Of a stretch of DNA of 64,000 nucleotides, positions 1 to 9,086 are shown in pieces. A model generated the notes under the pieces. The model did not search any database. It had not been told where the DNA came from and saw only the letters and a program-made list of their open reading frames with translations. The translations under genes and the position numbers were made by a program. The stretch comes from an uncultured Chthonomonas sp. GTDB lineage: Bacteria > Armatimonadota > Chthonomonadetes > Chthonomonadales > CAJBBX01. Positions within the stretch are counted from its first letter, which is position 1, and every line of letters begins with the position of its first letter. The stretch lies in the NCBI GenBank assembly GCA_903951425.1, contig CAJBBX010000115.1:1-64000 (forward strand), in the 5' to 3' direction.

Positions 1-129
1 GCGATCTGCGTCCACACGCTCTCCGAGACCGTGGGCGCACACAGCCTGGTGGTGAAGTTCGAGGATGCCGGTGATCCCGACTACAACACTAGCCAGAGCG
101 CCCCGGCCACGGTGACCATCACCCTGTAA
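1..129 (+). CDS. C-terminal end of a secreted Ig-like repeat protein (partial)
   Basis: An open frame runs from the left edge to a TAA at 127-129 and encodes 42 residues that end in ATVTITL. The pattern (an ETVGAHSLVVKF strand, an acidic D-D turn, then a final TVTITL strand) is that of the last strands of a bacterial Ig-like fold. It resembles the C-terminal domains of the RCC1/Ig protein at 16983-19004, which carry GxHT/GxRTI followed by a DAxY turn. The start lies outside the window, so length, signal peptide and other domains are unknown. An extracellular or surface role is inferred only from the fold. Confidence 0.55.
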   Translation, partial: AICVHTLSETVGAHSLVVKFEDAGDPDYNTSQSAPATVTITL

Positions 130-243
130 GTCGAAAGGCGCGAGTCAAAAGTCGAAAGCAGGGGCGGAGCGGCTGTGAGGCTGCCCCGCCCCTGTTCCTG
201 CGATGGGCTACTGACCAGGCGCCGCACGGTACCATGGGAAACC

Positions 244-732
244 ATGCCCACGAGCCCTCTGCCGCGAGACGTCATACTCCGACGCGCTCTGTCTTCCGAT
301 GCCTCGGCGCTGGCAGCGGTCTACCGTAGCTCCGTGACGGTGTACGGCGCGGACGGGTATGACGCGGAGCAGGTGCGGATCTGGGCCCAGTCGGCGGACC
401 GGCTGGAGGCCTGCATCTGCCCGAAGGGCTTCACGCTGCTAGCCGAGGTCGCGGGCGAGGCTGCCTGTTTCGGGCGGCTCTTCCCGGACGATCACATCGA
501 CCTGCTCTACTGCGCGCCCCCGCACGGGCGGCGGGGCCTTGCTTCCGCCGTGTTGGCCGCCCTGGAGGCTGAGGCGCAACGGCGCGGCGCGGCGAGCCTC
601 ACCGTGGAGGCCAGTCTGGTGGCGCGGGGCATCTTCGAAAAGCACGGCTACCAGGTCGTGGCCGAGGAGAGGGTGGACCTGCGCGGCGCCCTCTTCCGCC
701 GTTTCCGCATGGCCAAGGGCGTTGCGCCGTAG
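244..732 (+). CDS. GNAT family N-acetyltransferase
   Basis: This 162-residue protein has the GNAT layout. An N-terminal ILRRALSSDASALAAVYRSS segment gives the first strand and helix. The central acetyl-CoA-binding stretch YCAPPHGRRGLASAVL contains the Q/RxxGxG/A-like GRRGLA turn, and LTVEASLVARGIFEKHGY follows near the C-terminus. The family transfers an acetyl group from acetyl-CoA to an amine; the substrate cannot be predicted here. ATG 244 was preferred over the upstream in-frame start at 175, because residues encoded by 175-243 look unlike the family and 244 begins just before the first conserved strand. No strong ribosome binding site is visible. The gene converges on the rhamnosidase-like gene with only 6 bases between the stop codons. 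Confidence 0.85.
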   Translation: MPTSPLPRDVILRRALSSDASALAAVYRSSVTVYGADGYDAEQVRIWAQSADRLEACICPKGFTLLAEVAGEAACFGRLFPDDHIDLLYCAPPHGRRGLASAVLAALEAEAQRRGAASLTVEASLVARGIFEKHGYQVVAEERVDLRGALFRRFRMAKGVAP

Positions 733-738
733 CGAACC

Positions 739-3700
739 TCACTCGCGCCAGGTCAGCTCCACAGGTCCGCCGAGGCCGGACGGCCGGACCTCGCGGTCGT
801 AGAGGTTGGCCAGCGAGTTCCAGACCCCGACCCGCACGGTGTTGGCGCCCGGACCCAGCAGGCCGGTCACGTCCACCTCGAAGGGCTTCCAGAGCCGCGT
901 GCCGGCTGGTCGGCCGTTCACCGTCACGGCGGCGCCGTCGCGCACGTCCCCCAAGCGCAGGACCGCGTGGGAGGCGCTGAGAGCGTCGGCGGGCGCTTCC
1001 AACGTCTGTTCGTAGACGCCGATGCCCGAGTAGTAGGGCCGGCCCGCGTCGGTCCAGAAGCCCGACACGTTCGCGGCGGGCTCGACCATTTCGCCCTCGG
1101 CCAGGCCGAAGTCGCCGACCAGGTAGGCGGGATCCAGCAGGCCGTGCATGGGCTCCAGGCTGGAGATGGCGCGTATCTCCACCGTGTTGGCGCCCAAGAC
1201 CACCGCGTCGGCGACCTCCTGCATCAGGTAGTACGGGTCCTGCCAGTCCGACGGGACCAACGGCGGCAGCTGCCGGCCATTGACGTAGACCTCCAGGCTG
1301 CGGAAGTGCGAGAGGAAGCCCATGTGCGGCGGCACCCACTGCTTCAGGTTGTCCAGCACCAGCCGCAGGGACCCGGGTCGATGCCGCGCGACGAAACGTG
1401 CGGTGTAGGTGTTCACCTGCCCGGCCACGCCCTGCCGTTCGGCGGCCGAGGCTGCGCGGTCGCGGAGGCTGCACTCCCAGCGATCGAGCGGCAGCACGTT
1501 CGGGTCGCGGGTGCCGAACAACCAGTCGGAGGGTAGCGCAAGGCGCCGCTCCACGGTCCCGGTGGCAGGACGGACCGCCGCGCCATGCTCCTCGGCCTCG
1601 GCGCCCAGCGCGACCAGCCTGCAGGCCTGCGGACCCAGGTCCAGCGCCATCGTGGCGCCGCCGAACCCATCATCCGTGCTGGGTAGCGGCCGCGCGGCGC
1701 CGGTCTCCACGTCCCAGTCGGCGGCAGGCCCCGGCCGCCGCACGCTCAGCGTCACCTGCTGCGGCGTACCCAGCGTGTTCACGACCATGCAGACCGTGGC
1801 CTCGCCGAAACTGCGCACGCTGACGAGCACATCCTCGGCGCTGGAGCCGTCCGGCAGAAGGCAGGCCGCCACAGGCTTCGAGAAGGAGGCCAGCCAGTCG
1901 GCAATGGCGGCGTCGCGCCCCTCCCAGTCGCGGACGAAGAGGGCCGAGCCGCCGGCTACGCTGGTGCGGACGACCTCGGGCTCAGGCTCGGGGCCGAAGA
2001 GGGCGCACATGGCCTGCTGGACCGAGAGGTGGTCGCCATCGTCTGCCGTGTCGGGCACGCAGCCGATGGCCATGACGTTGCCGCCGCTGAGGTAGAGCTC
2101 ACGAATACGTGCCGCCGCGACTGGCGACAGCACGCGGCAGAGGGGCATGACCACGGTGGGATAGCTCTCCTGCGAGGCCGCGAACCGCAGCCGTCCGGCG
2201 CGAGCCTCGGCGCGGTTCAGCTGGCTATCGTCGAGGTAGTCGTAGTCAATGTGCCGCCTGAGGAGGCGATCCGAGACGAAGGCGTAGGCGGCATCCTCGG
2301 GCAGAGCGTGCGTACACCGGCCGCCGTGGAAGATGCGCGTCTGGGCGCTCCGCACGGGCGAGAGGAGCGCGACATCGGCCAGGTGCGTGCCGCTGGACTG
2401 CACGAGGCTGAGTCTGGCCAGGAAGTCGGCGAAGGCCTTGTAGTGCGGCCAGTGCGGCGCGTGGAAGAACTCGGTGGGCGGCCAGTCGGTCTTGCGGTAG
2501 CCGTCGAACGAGTAGTAGAAGGCGTGCGGGATGTACATGTTCACGCCCAGGACGGCCATGAACGCCGCGTCCAGCTTGCGCGCGGCCAGGCTGTGACCAT
2601 GACCGCTCCCGCCGAAGGCCTCCACGGCCACGCGGGGCTTACCCTGCACGTGGGCGACGGAAGAGGCGCACTTCACGGACAGGATGCGGTGCGGGTGCTC
2701 GCGGGTGCCGATGCCGGTCATCAGGTAGTCGAGGCCCGGCCGATGGAACTGCTCCAGCACGCGGGTCTGGTTGCCCTGGGTGCGTATCTGGCCCCAGAGC
2801 GGCTCCTCCAGCGTGTGGCCGATGTACTCGATCCCCCGCCGCGAGCACCAGCCGCTGATGGCTCCGTGGTACGCGCCCAGGTACCAGCGCGTGCAAGCGT
2901 CGTAGAAGTCCAGGCGGGTCTGCTGCCAGTCCGGGCCCACCTCGTAGAGGAGCGCCGGCAGCGCCGGCAGGAGGTCGCGGCCGGTCTCCTTGCGCCAGCG
3001 GCACAGCAGGTCGCGGGTCCAGGGCAGCACGAGGCCCGGCAAGCTGCCGTTGAGGGCCTCCAGGCTGGTCCGCATGGAGCCGGCGCCGAAGAAGCCGTCG
3101 TGGATCATGAGCCCCGGCTCGTCGGTGAAGACGCCCTTCACGACGCCGCCGAACTCCTCCTCGAACCGCTCCCAGTAGGGCTCGTAGGCCAGGTCGATGA
3201 AGGCCCTGCCCGCCTCGGGGTTCATGGTGTCGAGGTAGTAGCCTCGGAAGAAGGTGACATCCTCCGCCACCTCACACTCCCAGCAGACGACCAGCTTCCA
3301 GCCCCGCCTCGGCGCGGCGCAGTGCGTCGGCCCAGGCAGGCAGGATCCGCCGGGGGTGGCCGACCCCTGGATCAGCAACTCGCAGGCGCCATCGGGACCC
3401 AGCGCGAAGACGGCAATGAGGCGGTTACCGGGCGGCGGGTTCAGGTCGGCGTCCTGACCCGGGCGCATCTCTTCGACGCGCAGGTAGCGCATGCGGAGCT
3501 CGGGATGCGGCCGGGTCAGCTTTCCGCCGAACGTGCCGCTGGGCCAGTTATCCTCGTCGTAGAGCCAGACCTCCATGCCCCGCATACGACACTCGTGGAT
3601 GCAGACGCCCACCATGTCGAGCCACTCGCCGGACATGAAGGGCGTGAGCAGGCCGTGGCGGGCGTGCAGCACGGCCCCGCCGACACCCTTCTGATCCATC

Positions 3701-3825
3701 TCGGCGATCTGCCGACGCAACTCACGCTCAGTCATTCGGTGGTTCAGGAACCAGAAGGGCATGGGCCTGTAGGCCTTGCCCGGTTCGGCGAACTGGGCGC
3801 GAAGCGACCGGATGTCCGAGATCAT
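739..3825 (-). CDS. GH106-like alpha-L-rhamnosidase-type glycoside hydrolase
   Basis: A 1028-residue protein with no signal peptide. The N-terminal third carries family-like motifs: RPMPFWFLNHRMTERELRRQ, GVGGAVLHARHGLLTPFMS, WLYDEDNWPSGTFGG and VFTDEPGLMIHDGF. These match the barrel of the GH106 / alpha-L-rhamnosidase-related family as I know it. The C-terminal part is rich in beta strands (EVYVNGRQLPPLVPSDW, then AVTVNGRPAGTRLWKPFEVD), typical of galactose-binding-like domains in this family. The start is ATG 3825, preceded by GAGGAG nine bases upstream; the frame is open further back but has no better site. It is the last gene of the minus-strand run from 9007, 56 bases after the URO-D-like gene. 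The likely role is removal of terminal rhamnose or a related deoxysugar inside the cell. Substrate is inferred from family only. Confidence 0.75.
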   Translation of the reverse strand: MISDIRSLRAQFAEPGKAYRPMPFWFLNHRMTERELRRQIAEMDQKGVGGAVLHARHGLLTPFMSGEWLDMVGVCIHECRMRGMEVWLYDEDNWPSGTFGGKLTRPHPELRMRYLRVEEMRPGQDADLNPPPGNRLIAVFALGPDGACELLIQGSATPGGSCLPGPTHCAAPRRGWKLVVCWECEVAEDVTFFRGYYLDTMNPEAGRAFIDLAYEPYWERFEEEFGGVVKGVFTDEPGLMIHDGFFGAGSMRTSLEALNGSLPGLVLPWTRDLLCRWRKETGRDLLPALPALLYEVGPDWQQTRLDFYDACTRWYLGAYHGAISGWCSRRGIEYIGHTLEEPLWGQIRTQGNQTRVLEQFHRPGLDYLMTGIGTREHPHRILSVKCASSVAHVQGKPRVAVEAFGGSGHGHSLAARKLDAAFMAVLGVNMYIPHAFYYSFDGYRKTDWPPTEFFHAPHWPHYKAFADFLARLSLVQSSGTHLADVALLSPVRSAQTRIFHGGRCTHALPEDAAYAFVSDRLLRRHIDYDYLDDSQLNRAEARAGRLRFAASQESYPTVVMPLCRVLSPVAAARIRELYLSGGNVMAIGCVPDTADDGDHLSVQQAMCALFGPEPEPEVVRTSVAGGSALFVRDWEGRDAAIADWLASFSKPVAACLLPDGSSAEDVLVSVRSFGEATVCMVVNTLGTPQQVTLSVRRPGPAADWDVETGAARPLPSTDDGFGGATMALDLGPQACRLVALGAEAEEHGAAVRPATGTVERRLALPSDWLFGTRDPNVLPLDRWECSLRDRAASAAERQGVAGQVNTYTARFVARHRPGSLRLVLDNLKQWVPPHMGFLSHFRSLEVYVNGRQLPPLVPSDWQDPYYLMQEVADAVVLGANTVEIRAISSLEPMHGLLDPAYLVGDFGLAEGEMVEPAANVSGFWTDAGRPYYSGIGVYEQTLEAPADALSASHAVLRLGDVRDGAAVTVNGRPAGTRLWKPFEVDVTGLLGPGANTVRVGVWNSLANLYDREVRPSGLGGPVELTWRE

Positions 3826-3881
3826 GGCGATAGTCTCCTCAGATCGGTGCGGTCGGCGGTAGACCGGCCTCATGTCTTACC

Positions 3882-4985
3882 TCAGCCCCACCTGTCCACG
3901 ATCTCACGGACGAGGCAGATGCGCCGCCAATCGGCGTCCGGCGGCGCCTGGTCGGCCACGCCCAGCACGAAACCGGAGCCTCTGGGGAAGGTCTCCAGCG
4001 TCTCGCGCACGAAGGCCTCGAAGGTCCCCTCGCTGGTGAGCGGCGAGAAGAGGGCTCCGGGGAGGCCACCCCAGACGATGGCGCGGCCCGCCGTGGCGGC
4101 TCGGATATCCCCCAGCATCATATCGCCCACCGGCGCGGGCGTTGCCGCCTCCACCACATCGAACCCGGCCTCCACCAGCAACGGGAGCGAGGCGCGCAGC
4201 GTGCCGTCGTTGTGGATGCCGACGCGCTTGCCCGCGCGGTGCAGCTGCTCGATGCGCCGCGACCAGTAGGCCATGTTGTACCGCCGCATGAGCCGCCGCC
4301 CGGTCACCTCGCCGCTCAGGTTGTCGGGGAACTCCACATACTCAGCCGGGCTGTCGCACAGGATGCGGAAAATGGGATCGTCGGCCTCCTGCATGGCCTC
4401 CACGGTGATCTCCAGTTCACGCGGGGCATCGCTGGCCAGCATGGAGGTCACCTCCACGCCCGCCCACCGAGTGAGCAGCGACTGCAGGCCCGAGGTGCTG
4501 ATCGGAGCCAGGGCGCAGGCGAGGCCATCATCGCCCCACAGGCGGTCGCACGCCGCAAAGGGCTCCGGTTCGGCGTGGACGACGCGGTGCTGGAAGAGCC
4601 AGCGCACGGCGGCCAGGTCGCCGGGGCCCTTGACGAGATGCTCCACGACGCCGGACGTGTGCGACGCCGGAAGGAGCTGGGTGACGCTCCGCAGGTCGCC
4701 CGCGGGCGTACGGTAGCTCGTGACCACGCAGTCGCACTCCGTGGCCTGGGTGTGCCGCACCGTCTCGTCGTACTCCGCGCGCCAGAGCAGCGGCGCATAG
4801 AGGTAGATGCCGACGCCGGCGTCATGGTGCATGCGCAGATAGCCGGTCGCGGGGTCCGTGTGGGCCTCGGGCAGGGCGCTCCGTGCCCGTTGCGCGGCCC
4901 ACCACCAGCTCAGGTCGCCGAACCATGGGGTCCGGTCGGGCGTCTCGCCGGCCAGAACACACTGAAGGCGCTGCCTCTCGGTCAT
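3882..4985 (-). CDS. Uroporphyrinogen decarboxylase-like (URO-D fold) protein
   Basis: A 367-residue protein starting MTERQRLQCVLAGETPDRTPWF, the standard opening of the URO-D / MtaA / CmuA-like superfamily. Typical later features are VGIHNDGTLRASLPLLVEAGFDVVEA (a conserved His-Asn turn where true HemE has a different residue) and IVWGGLPGALFSP near the C-terminus. Genuine haem-pathway HemE is unlikely: no haem genes are nearby, and the gene lies between glycosidases. Members of this branch include corrinoid-dependent methyltransferases, so a methyl-transfer or demethylation step on a sugar is possible but unproven. The start ATG has GGAGGG seven bases upstream. It is 21 bases downstream of the GH20-like gene and so probably cotranscribed. 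Confidence 0.88.
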   Translation of the reverse strand: MTERQRLQCVLAGETPDRTPWFGDLSWWWAAQRARSALPEAHTDPATGYLRMHHDAGVGIYLYAPLLWRAEYDETVRHTQATECDCVVTSYRTPAGDLRSVTQLLPASHTSGVVEHLVKGPGDLAAVRWLFQHRVVHAEPEPFAACDRLWGDDGLACALAPISTSGLQSLLTRWAGVEVTSMLASDAPRELEITVEAMQEADDPIFRILCDSPAEYVEFPDNLSGEVTGRRLMRRYNMAYWSRRIEQLHRAGKRVGIHNDGTLRASLPLLVEAGFDVVEAATPAPVGDMMLGDIRAATAGRAIVWGGLPGALFSPLTSEGTFEAFVRETLETFPRGSGFVLGVADQAPPDADWRRICLVREIVDRWG

Positions 4986-5006
4986 GCTGTTACCCTCCGT
5001 GCCGCG

Positions 5007-7412
5007 TCAAAAGGCCATCGACGAGAAGCCGTTCTGGAAGTACCGCACAAGCGACTTCAGGAACAGCTCCTGCCAGTATGGAGCGCCTACGGTCTGCCCA
5101 CAGAAGAGGCTGGTGCGGCTCATGGCTTCGGTGAAGCGGCGGTCGGCGGCGACCAGTGCCGGCTGGTCCTCGTTCTCGCGTGCCTCGGTAGCGGCACCCA
5201 GAATCGCGTAGGCGTCGCCCGCGCCGGCCAGCCACTCCAGCCGTCGGCGGAGAGGGTCCGTCGACCCGGCCACTGCTGCCTTCGCTTGTCGGGCGATGGC
5301 GCGGCCCTTGGCCTCGCTCGCACCACCGCCGCTCAGGCCGTACCAGGCGAAGTCGTCCATCCGGCTCAGCGCCTCCCAGGCGTGGCGGGCCGCGGCGATG
5401 TCACCCGTCACAGCCCGCGCAACCGTCACCAGCGCCCGCGCGGGCTGCACGTTGGGTTGCCAGAGAAACTCGCCTGCCAACAGGTCGTCGGCGACCTTGG
5501 AGCCGGCCTCGATCCGCATGTGGAAGACCCGGTCGGCCCCGGCCCTGAGCGCCCGCGGCACATGCCGGGCGAAGTAGCGGCTCAGGAGCTGGACAATGGG
5601 CGGGCCGGTCTCGATATTGGTCTGGTAGAGGAACGAAGCGGCCGGGATGCCCGCCCGGCGCATGAGCCCGAAGAGGGGCGTGCAGCCGGGATCGATGAGG
5701 GCGCCGTCGGCCATGCTCAGCCTCAGCCCCAGGGCGGCGCACTCCCGCTGCACCTGCCGCACGAACTGCTCCCGGATCGAGTAGCGGTGCCTTCGCTCGT
5801 AACGCCAGATGGCCCAGGTCATCACCTGGTACTCGGCGCGCGGGTTGGCCCGCGTCACCAGCCTCCCGAAGGTCCTCACCTGCCAGAGGAGCGACGCCAA
5901 CTGCTGCTCGGGCTTGCGGCAGACCTCGCAGAAGCAGCCGCCCACATCGTAGAACCAGATGGAGAAGAAGTCGCACTCGCGGAACCAGTCGATCTCGCCG
6001 CCGTGGACCTCCTCAATCAGCGGCCTGGCGCGGGCGTTGGAGGGGCAGACGGTACCGGGGTAGGTGTACTCGAGCTTGGAGCGGGTCTCCGGGTACGCGT
6101 CCCATATCTCCCGCGGCATCATGCTGGGTGAGAAGTGCATGCCCACGCGCATCCCACGGCGATGCGAGTAGCGGATGGCCTCGCGAAGCGTCTCGTGGAC
6201 ACGGCGGTTGAGTGCGGCGTTCTGCACAGATGACGGGTGGATCAACTCACAGTCGCCCCAGAGGTAAAAGGACCACGCGTTGTAGCGCGCCAGCGCCAGG
6301 TCGTCGATGGCCTGCCGCCACCGGTCGATGTCCCACGTCTCCACCGTGATGCCCGGCCGGCCGAGCCCATAGCCAATGTTGATGTATAGCTCGCGGCGCT
6401 CCAGCGCGGGCGCCTCTACCCTGTCCTCGGGCCCGAGCAGGAGTAGCGGAGCGCGGCTCCCGCGCAACGAGCTCCGCTGGAGGTCCGCCATGGCGAAGGC
6501 GGCGCCGTGCTCCGCTAGGCCCACGGCGCAGACCGTGGGGCTGGGGCCGGGGCGCTCCAGGCATACCACGTAGCCGTCGCGCTGCCGGTAGCTCCCCTTC
6601 TCGGACCGCAGGCGGGCGACAAGCGCGGCAGTGCGGGGGTAGCGTTGCGCGAGGCCCGGGCGCCAGCGGCCGACCACCAGCGTGGTACGAGTCGCTACGC
6701 GGCTGGAGGCGCCGCCAACGTGGGCCAGCCTCCCCCGGAGCCGATCCAGCGCGATGCCTTCGGCCACGGTGGGCGGGGCGGTGGTCACAATCCGTGCGCC
6801 GACGAGGGAGAGGCATCGCTCGCGCTGAGGCGGGAGCGTCGGGGCCGGACGCGGCCGCACCCGTGTGGCCTGCTGCGCCGCGGAGAACACGCGGAGCGTG
6901 AGGCCGGAGATCCACTCGTCGCCATCCGGTCCGCAGCCGATCCGGAAGTCCGCGAGCCCGTGCTGCGCGTTGCGGAGCTCGGCCTGCTCGAGCGTCACCG
7001 TGCGGGTGCGCCACTCACCTGAGTCGCCCTTGCTCCAGGCCGCCTCGCGGAAGTTGGCCGCGACGTCAGCGCCCATGGCGTCATACTGCACCGCGATGCG
7101 GTCGGAGCCGGCGTCCAGGTACTCCACCGTCAGCTCAAGGCGGTAGGGCGGCTCGCCGTGGCGTCGGAGCCAGGCGCGGTTCACGTCGAAGTAGAGGTAG
7201 CCGTTGTTACTCGCCCAGTCGGTGCCCAAACAGGCGCGGCCCAGGCGCGTACCGGCCCTAGCATCGCCGTCGATCGGCGCCATACGGACGAGGCGCACGG
7301 ACTCCTCCACCGGCGGCGAGCCCGCAGCATAGAGCGCCACTTCGGGCTCCGCACCCCGGGCGCCCATAGAGGCCAGGGCCAGTGCGGGCAGGAGCAGACG
7401 CCGGAGTGTCAA
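5007..7412 (-). CDS. Secreted GH20-like (hexosaminidase-fold) protein
   Basis: An 801-residue protein with a short signal peptide (MTLRRLLLPALALASMGARG, cleavage near residue 20). Residues about 20-165 look like a jelly-roll carbohydrate-binding region. Residues about 180-330 resemble the small alpha/beta domain that precedes GH20/GH84 barrels. The barrel then begins at about 335 with RRELYINIGYGLGRPGITVE and continues through YNAWSFYLWGD, GMRVGMHFSPSMMPREIWD and FFSIWFYDVGGCFCEVC. The CxCxxC-like cluster is common in uncharacterised members. The start is TTG at 7412, with GGAGG eight bases upstream. It overlaps the stop of the preceding GH99-like gene as TTGA, which suggests translational coupling. 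The exact glycosidase family is not certain; a hexosaminidase-type secreted enzyme is the best reading. Confidence 0.62.
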   Translation of the reverse strand: MTLRRLLLPALALASMGARGAEPEVALYAAGSPPVEESVRLVRMAPIDGDARAGTRLGRACLGTDWASNNGYLYFDVNRAWLRRHGEPPYRLELTVEYLDAGSDRIAVQYDAMGADVAANFREAAWSKGDSGEWRTRTVTLEQAELRNAQHGLADFRIGCGPDGDEWISGLTLRVFSAAQQATRVRPRPAPTLPPQRERCLSLVGARIVTTAPPTVAEGIALDRLRGRLAHVGGASSRVATRTTLVVGRWRPGLAQRYPRTAALVARLRSEKGSYRQRDGYVVCLERPGPSPTVCAVGLAEHGAAFAMADLQRSSLRGSRAPLLLLGPEDRVEAPALERRELYINIGYGLGRPGITVETWDIDRWRQAIDDLALARYNAWSFYLWGDCELIHPSSVQNAALNRRVHETLREAIRYSHRRGMRVGMHFSPSMMPREIWDAYPETRSKLEYTYPGTVCPSNARARPLIEEVHGGEIDWFRECDFFSIWFYDVGGCFCEVCRKPEQQLASLLWQVRTFGRLVTRANPRAEYQVMTWAIWRYERRHRYSIREQFVRQVQRECAALGLRLSMADGALIDPGCTPLFGLMRRAGIPAASFLYQTNIETGPPIVQLLSRYFARHVPRALRAGADRVFHMRIEAGSKVADDLLAGEFLWQPNVQPARALVTVARAVTGDIAAARHAWEALSRMDDFAWYGLSGGGASEAKGRAIARQAKAAVAGSTDPLRRRLEWLAGAGDAYAILGAATEARENEDQPALVAADRRFTEAMSRTSLFCGQTVGAPYWQELFLKSLVRYFQNGFSSMAF

Positions 7413-9007
7413 TTCGCGCCGCCTCCCATACGCCAGATACCCACGTCGTCGACGTGGATGGCGTCATCCACCGGCACGATCTCCAAGTCGAAGGCGGCGG
7501 CCTGTGGGTCGTTGATGGTGATGACCGCCTCCAGCTTGGTCCAGGCGCCGGCCCTGCCGCCCTCGGTCACGGGCTGGTAGCGCCTCAGCCACTGCCCGTC
7601 GGCTCCGTAGAGCGCGGCGGTGACCTGTGCCCGGCCATGCACCCATGCGCTCACCCGGTGCGTGCGGCCGCAATCGAGCTTCGCAAGGTTGTGGGCGCGG
7701 AAGGGCCACGGCACGCCGGGAGCCAGCGCCTGCGACTTCGCGCCGCCCATGGCCCGCGTGAGCCTGAGCGACCTCCGGCCTGAGTGCGCCACATCGGTCA
7801 CGAACTCGGCGGGAGTGTTGGCGAACGTGAGCCAGCCCCATTCGCGCTCGAAGCCGGGATTGATGACCAGGTTGCCCTGCTGCCGCGCGATCTGCTCCTC
7901 CAGGTGCGCCGGGATGTCGGGGTGTTGCAGCGCGACACGCTGGGCAGGCGTCGGTGCGACCATCTTGTGTAGCGCAGCCTTGGGGAAGAAGGCGCGCTGC
8001 AGGGCGTCCAGCATGGTGCAGCCGCGAGCCATCGTCGGTTCGATGTAGCTCCCCTCGCCGAACTCATTCCAGGTGCCCACCAGCGCCAGGCCCAACGCCG
8101 GGTCCACGGCCTGCTTGAGCGCGCGGCACATCTGGCCGAAAAGCTCGGGCGTGGCGTCGGTGCGGGCCAGGCCGGCGTCGCCGTACCAGGCGCGCGAGTC
8201 CCAGCCCGGCGAGACGGCGGGGATGATGGGCAACTCTCGCCCCTGCGCGGCGCGGCGCCAGAGCGGCACGATCTCGGGCAGGATGCGGGCATAGGGCGCC
8301 GAGGTCTGGCCCGGCTTCATGCCGTGCGACGAGTAGCAGTAGAGCGTGCAGGCATCGAAGCCCGCGTCGCGCATCTGCGTCAGGACAGGCGCCGTGGGGC
8401 TCTGGATGCAGACCGCGTAGAGGCCGCCGCAAGGGCGGACCTCCTCGCTCATCCTCCGCAGCAGCTCCCGAGTTCCGGCCGCGCCGAAGCGCTTGATCAG
8501 GCGGTCGGGGCGCGAGATCACCAGCACGTTCCGGCCACCCACGCGCAGGTGGTTGGGCCGCCTGAAGTAGCGCTCGCCCAGCGTGCGGGCAAGGCGGAGT
8601 ATCTGCTCCTCGGTGTAGTCCGGCTCGCCGCCCTCCTCGTTGCACCACATCAGGGCGAAGTCCATCTTGCGGTTCAGCGAGGCGTTGAGGAAGCCCTTGT
8701 CCAGCGCGGCGTTGTGCTCCAACACCGTACCGGTGCGGTGGTCGTAGTACCAGTCGAACACCCAGAAGGAGACGCCGTGCTGCGTGGCCTGGCGGATGTG
8801 CCAGTCCTGCACGGCGGGCAGATCGTCGCGGTACCAGCCGAGAACGGGCTCGCGGCCGCCGTACTCGAGGATCGGCGCCCACCGGTCGGCGCTATACCAG
8901 CCGGGGAAGTAGTAGCATCCCACGCGCAACGGCGCCGGGGCAGGGGCCGCGACCACCGGGGCGATCACCGAGAGCAGGCACGCTAGAACACACAGGTACC
9001 GAACCAT
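7409..9007 (-). CDS. Secreted GH99-like / WbsX-type glycoside hydrolase
   Basis: 532 residues with a clear signal peptide (MVRYLCVLACLLSVIAPVVA). The catalytic barrel follows at once: LRVGCYYFPGWYSADRW, HGVSFWVFDWYYDHRTG and FALMWCNEEGGEPDY, then VGTWNEFGEGSYIEP. These are hallmark motifs of GH99-like/WbsX proteins (endo-acting mannosidase-like fold, often used on bacterial or plant glycans). Residues about 390-530 form a beta-sandwich, with a carbohydrate-binding-like VINPGFEREWGWL opening. The start is ATG 9007, with GGGAGG seven bases upstream; the frame is open to 9283 but that extension is low-complexity and has no such site. It is the first gene of the 9007-to-739 operon, and its start is 79 bases from the divergent start at 9087. 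Confidence 0.82.
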   Translation of the reverse strand: MVRYLCVLACLLSVIAPVVAAPAPAPLRVGCYYFPGWYSADRWAPILEYGGREPVLGWYRDDLPAVQDWHIRQATQHGVSFWVFDWYYDHRTGTVLEHNAALDKGFLNASLNRKMDFALMWCNEEGGEPDYTEEQILRLARTLGERYFRRPNHLRVGGRNVLVISRPDRLIKRFGAAGTRELLRRMSEEVRPCGGLYAVCIQSPTAPVLTQMRDAGFDACTLYCYSSHGMKPGQTSAPYARILPEIVPLWRRAAQGRELPIIPAVSPGWDSRAWYGDAGLARTDATPELFGQMCRALKQAVDPALGLALVGTWNEFGEGSYIEPTMARGCTMLDALQRAFFPKAALHKMVAPTPAQRVALQHPDIPAHLEEQIARQQGNLVINPGFEREWGWLTFANTPAEFVTDVAHSGRRSLRLTRAMGGAKSQALAPGVPWPFRAHNLAKLDCGRTHRVSAWVHGRAQVTAALYGADGQWLRRYQPVTEGGRAGAWTKLEAVITINDPQAAAFDLEIVPVDDAIHVDDVGIWRMGGGAN

Positions 9008-9086
9008 GGCTTCGCCTCCCGCCGGCATGGCGCGCCGACCGTGCCACAGGGTACCGTATCGGCATCCGCTTCGTGGAGGTCCGCCC
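9008..9086. promoter_or_regulatory. Divergent intergenic region between two glycoside hydrolase genes
   Basis: Seventy-eight bases separate the start codons of the minus-strand GH99-like gene and the plus-strand 1063-residue gene. Both ribosome binding sites lie inside it: GGGAGG for the minus gene near 9015-9020 and GGAGG at 9075-9079 for the plus gene. That leaves little room for two independent promoters. Either the promoters overlap within each other's leader or genes, or the two units share a bidirectional control region. I could not identify confident -35/-10 boxes. Confidence 0.35.

Noticed and set aside
2029-4269. Plus-strand open frame of 746 codons opposite the GH106-like and URO-D-like genes
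   Set aside because: Codon-mirror of strongly coding minus-strand genes; product is composition-driven (Val/Gly/Glu/Arg rich) with no domain or ribosome binding site.
4212-6131. Plus-strand open frame of 639 codons
   Set aside because: Antisense shadow of the URO-D-like and GH20-like genes; no recognisable features.
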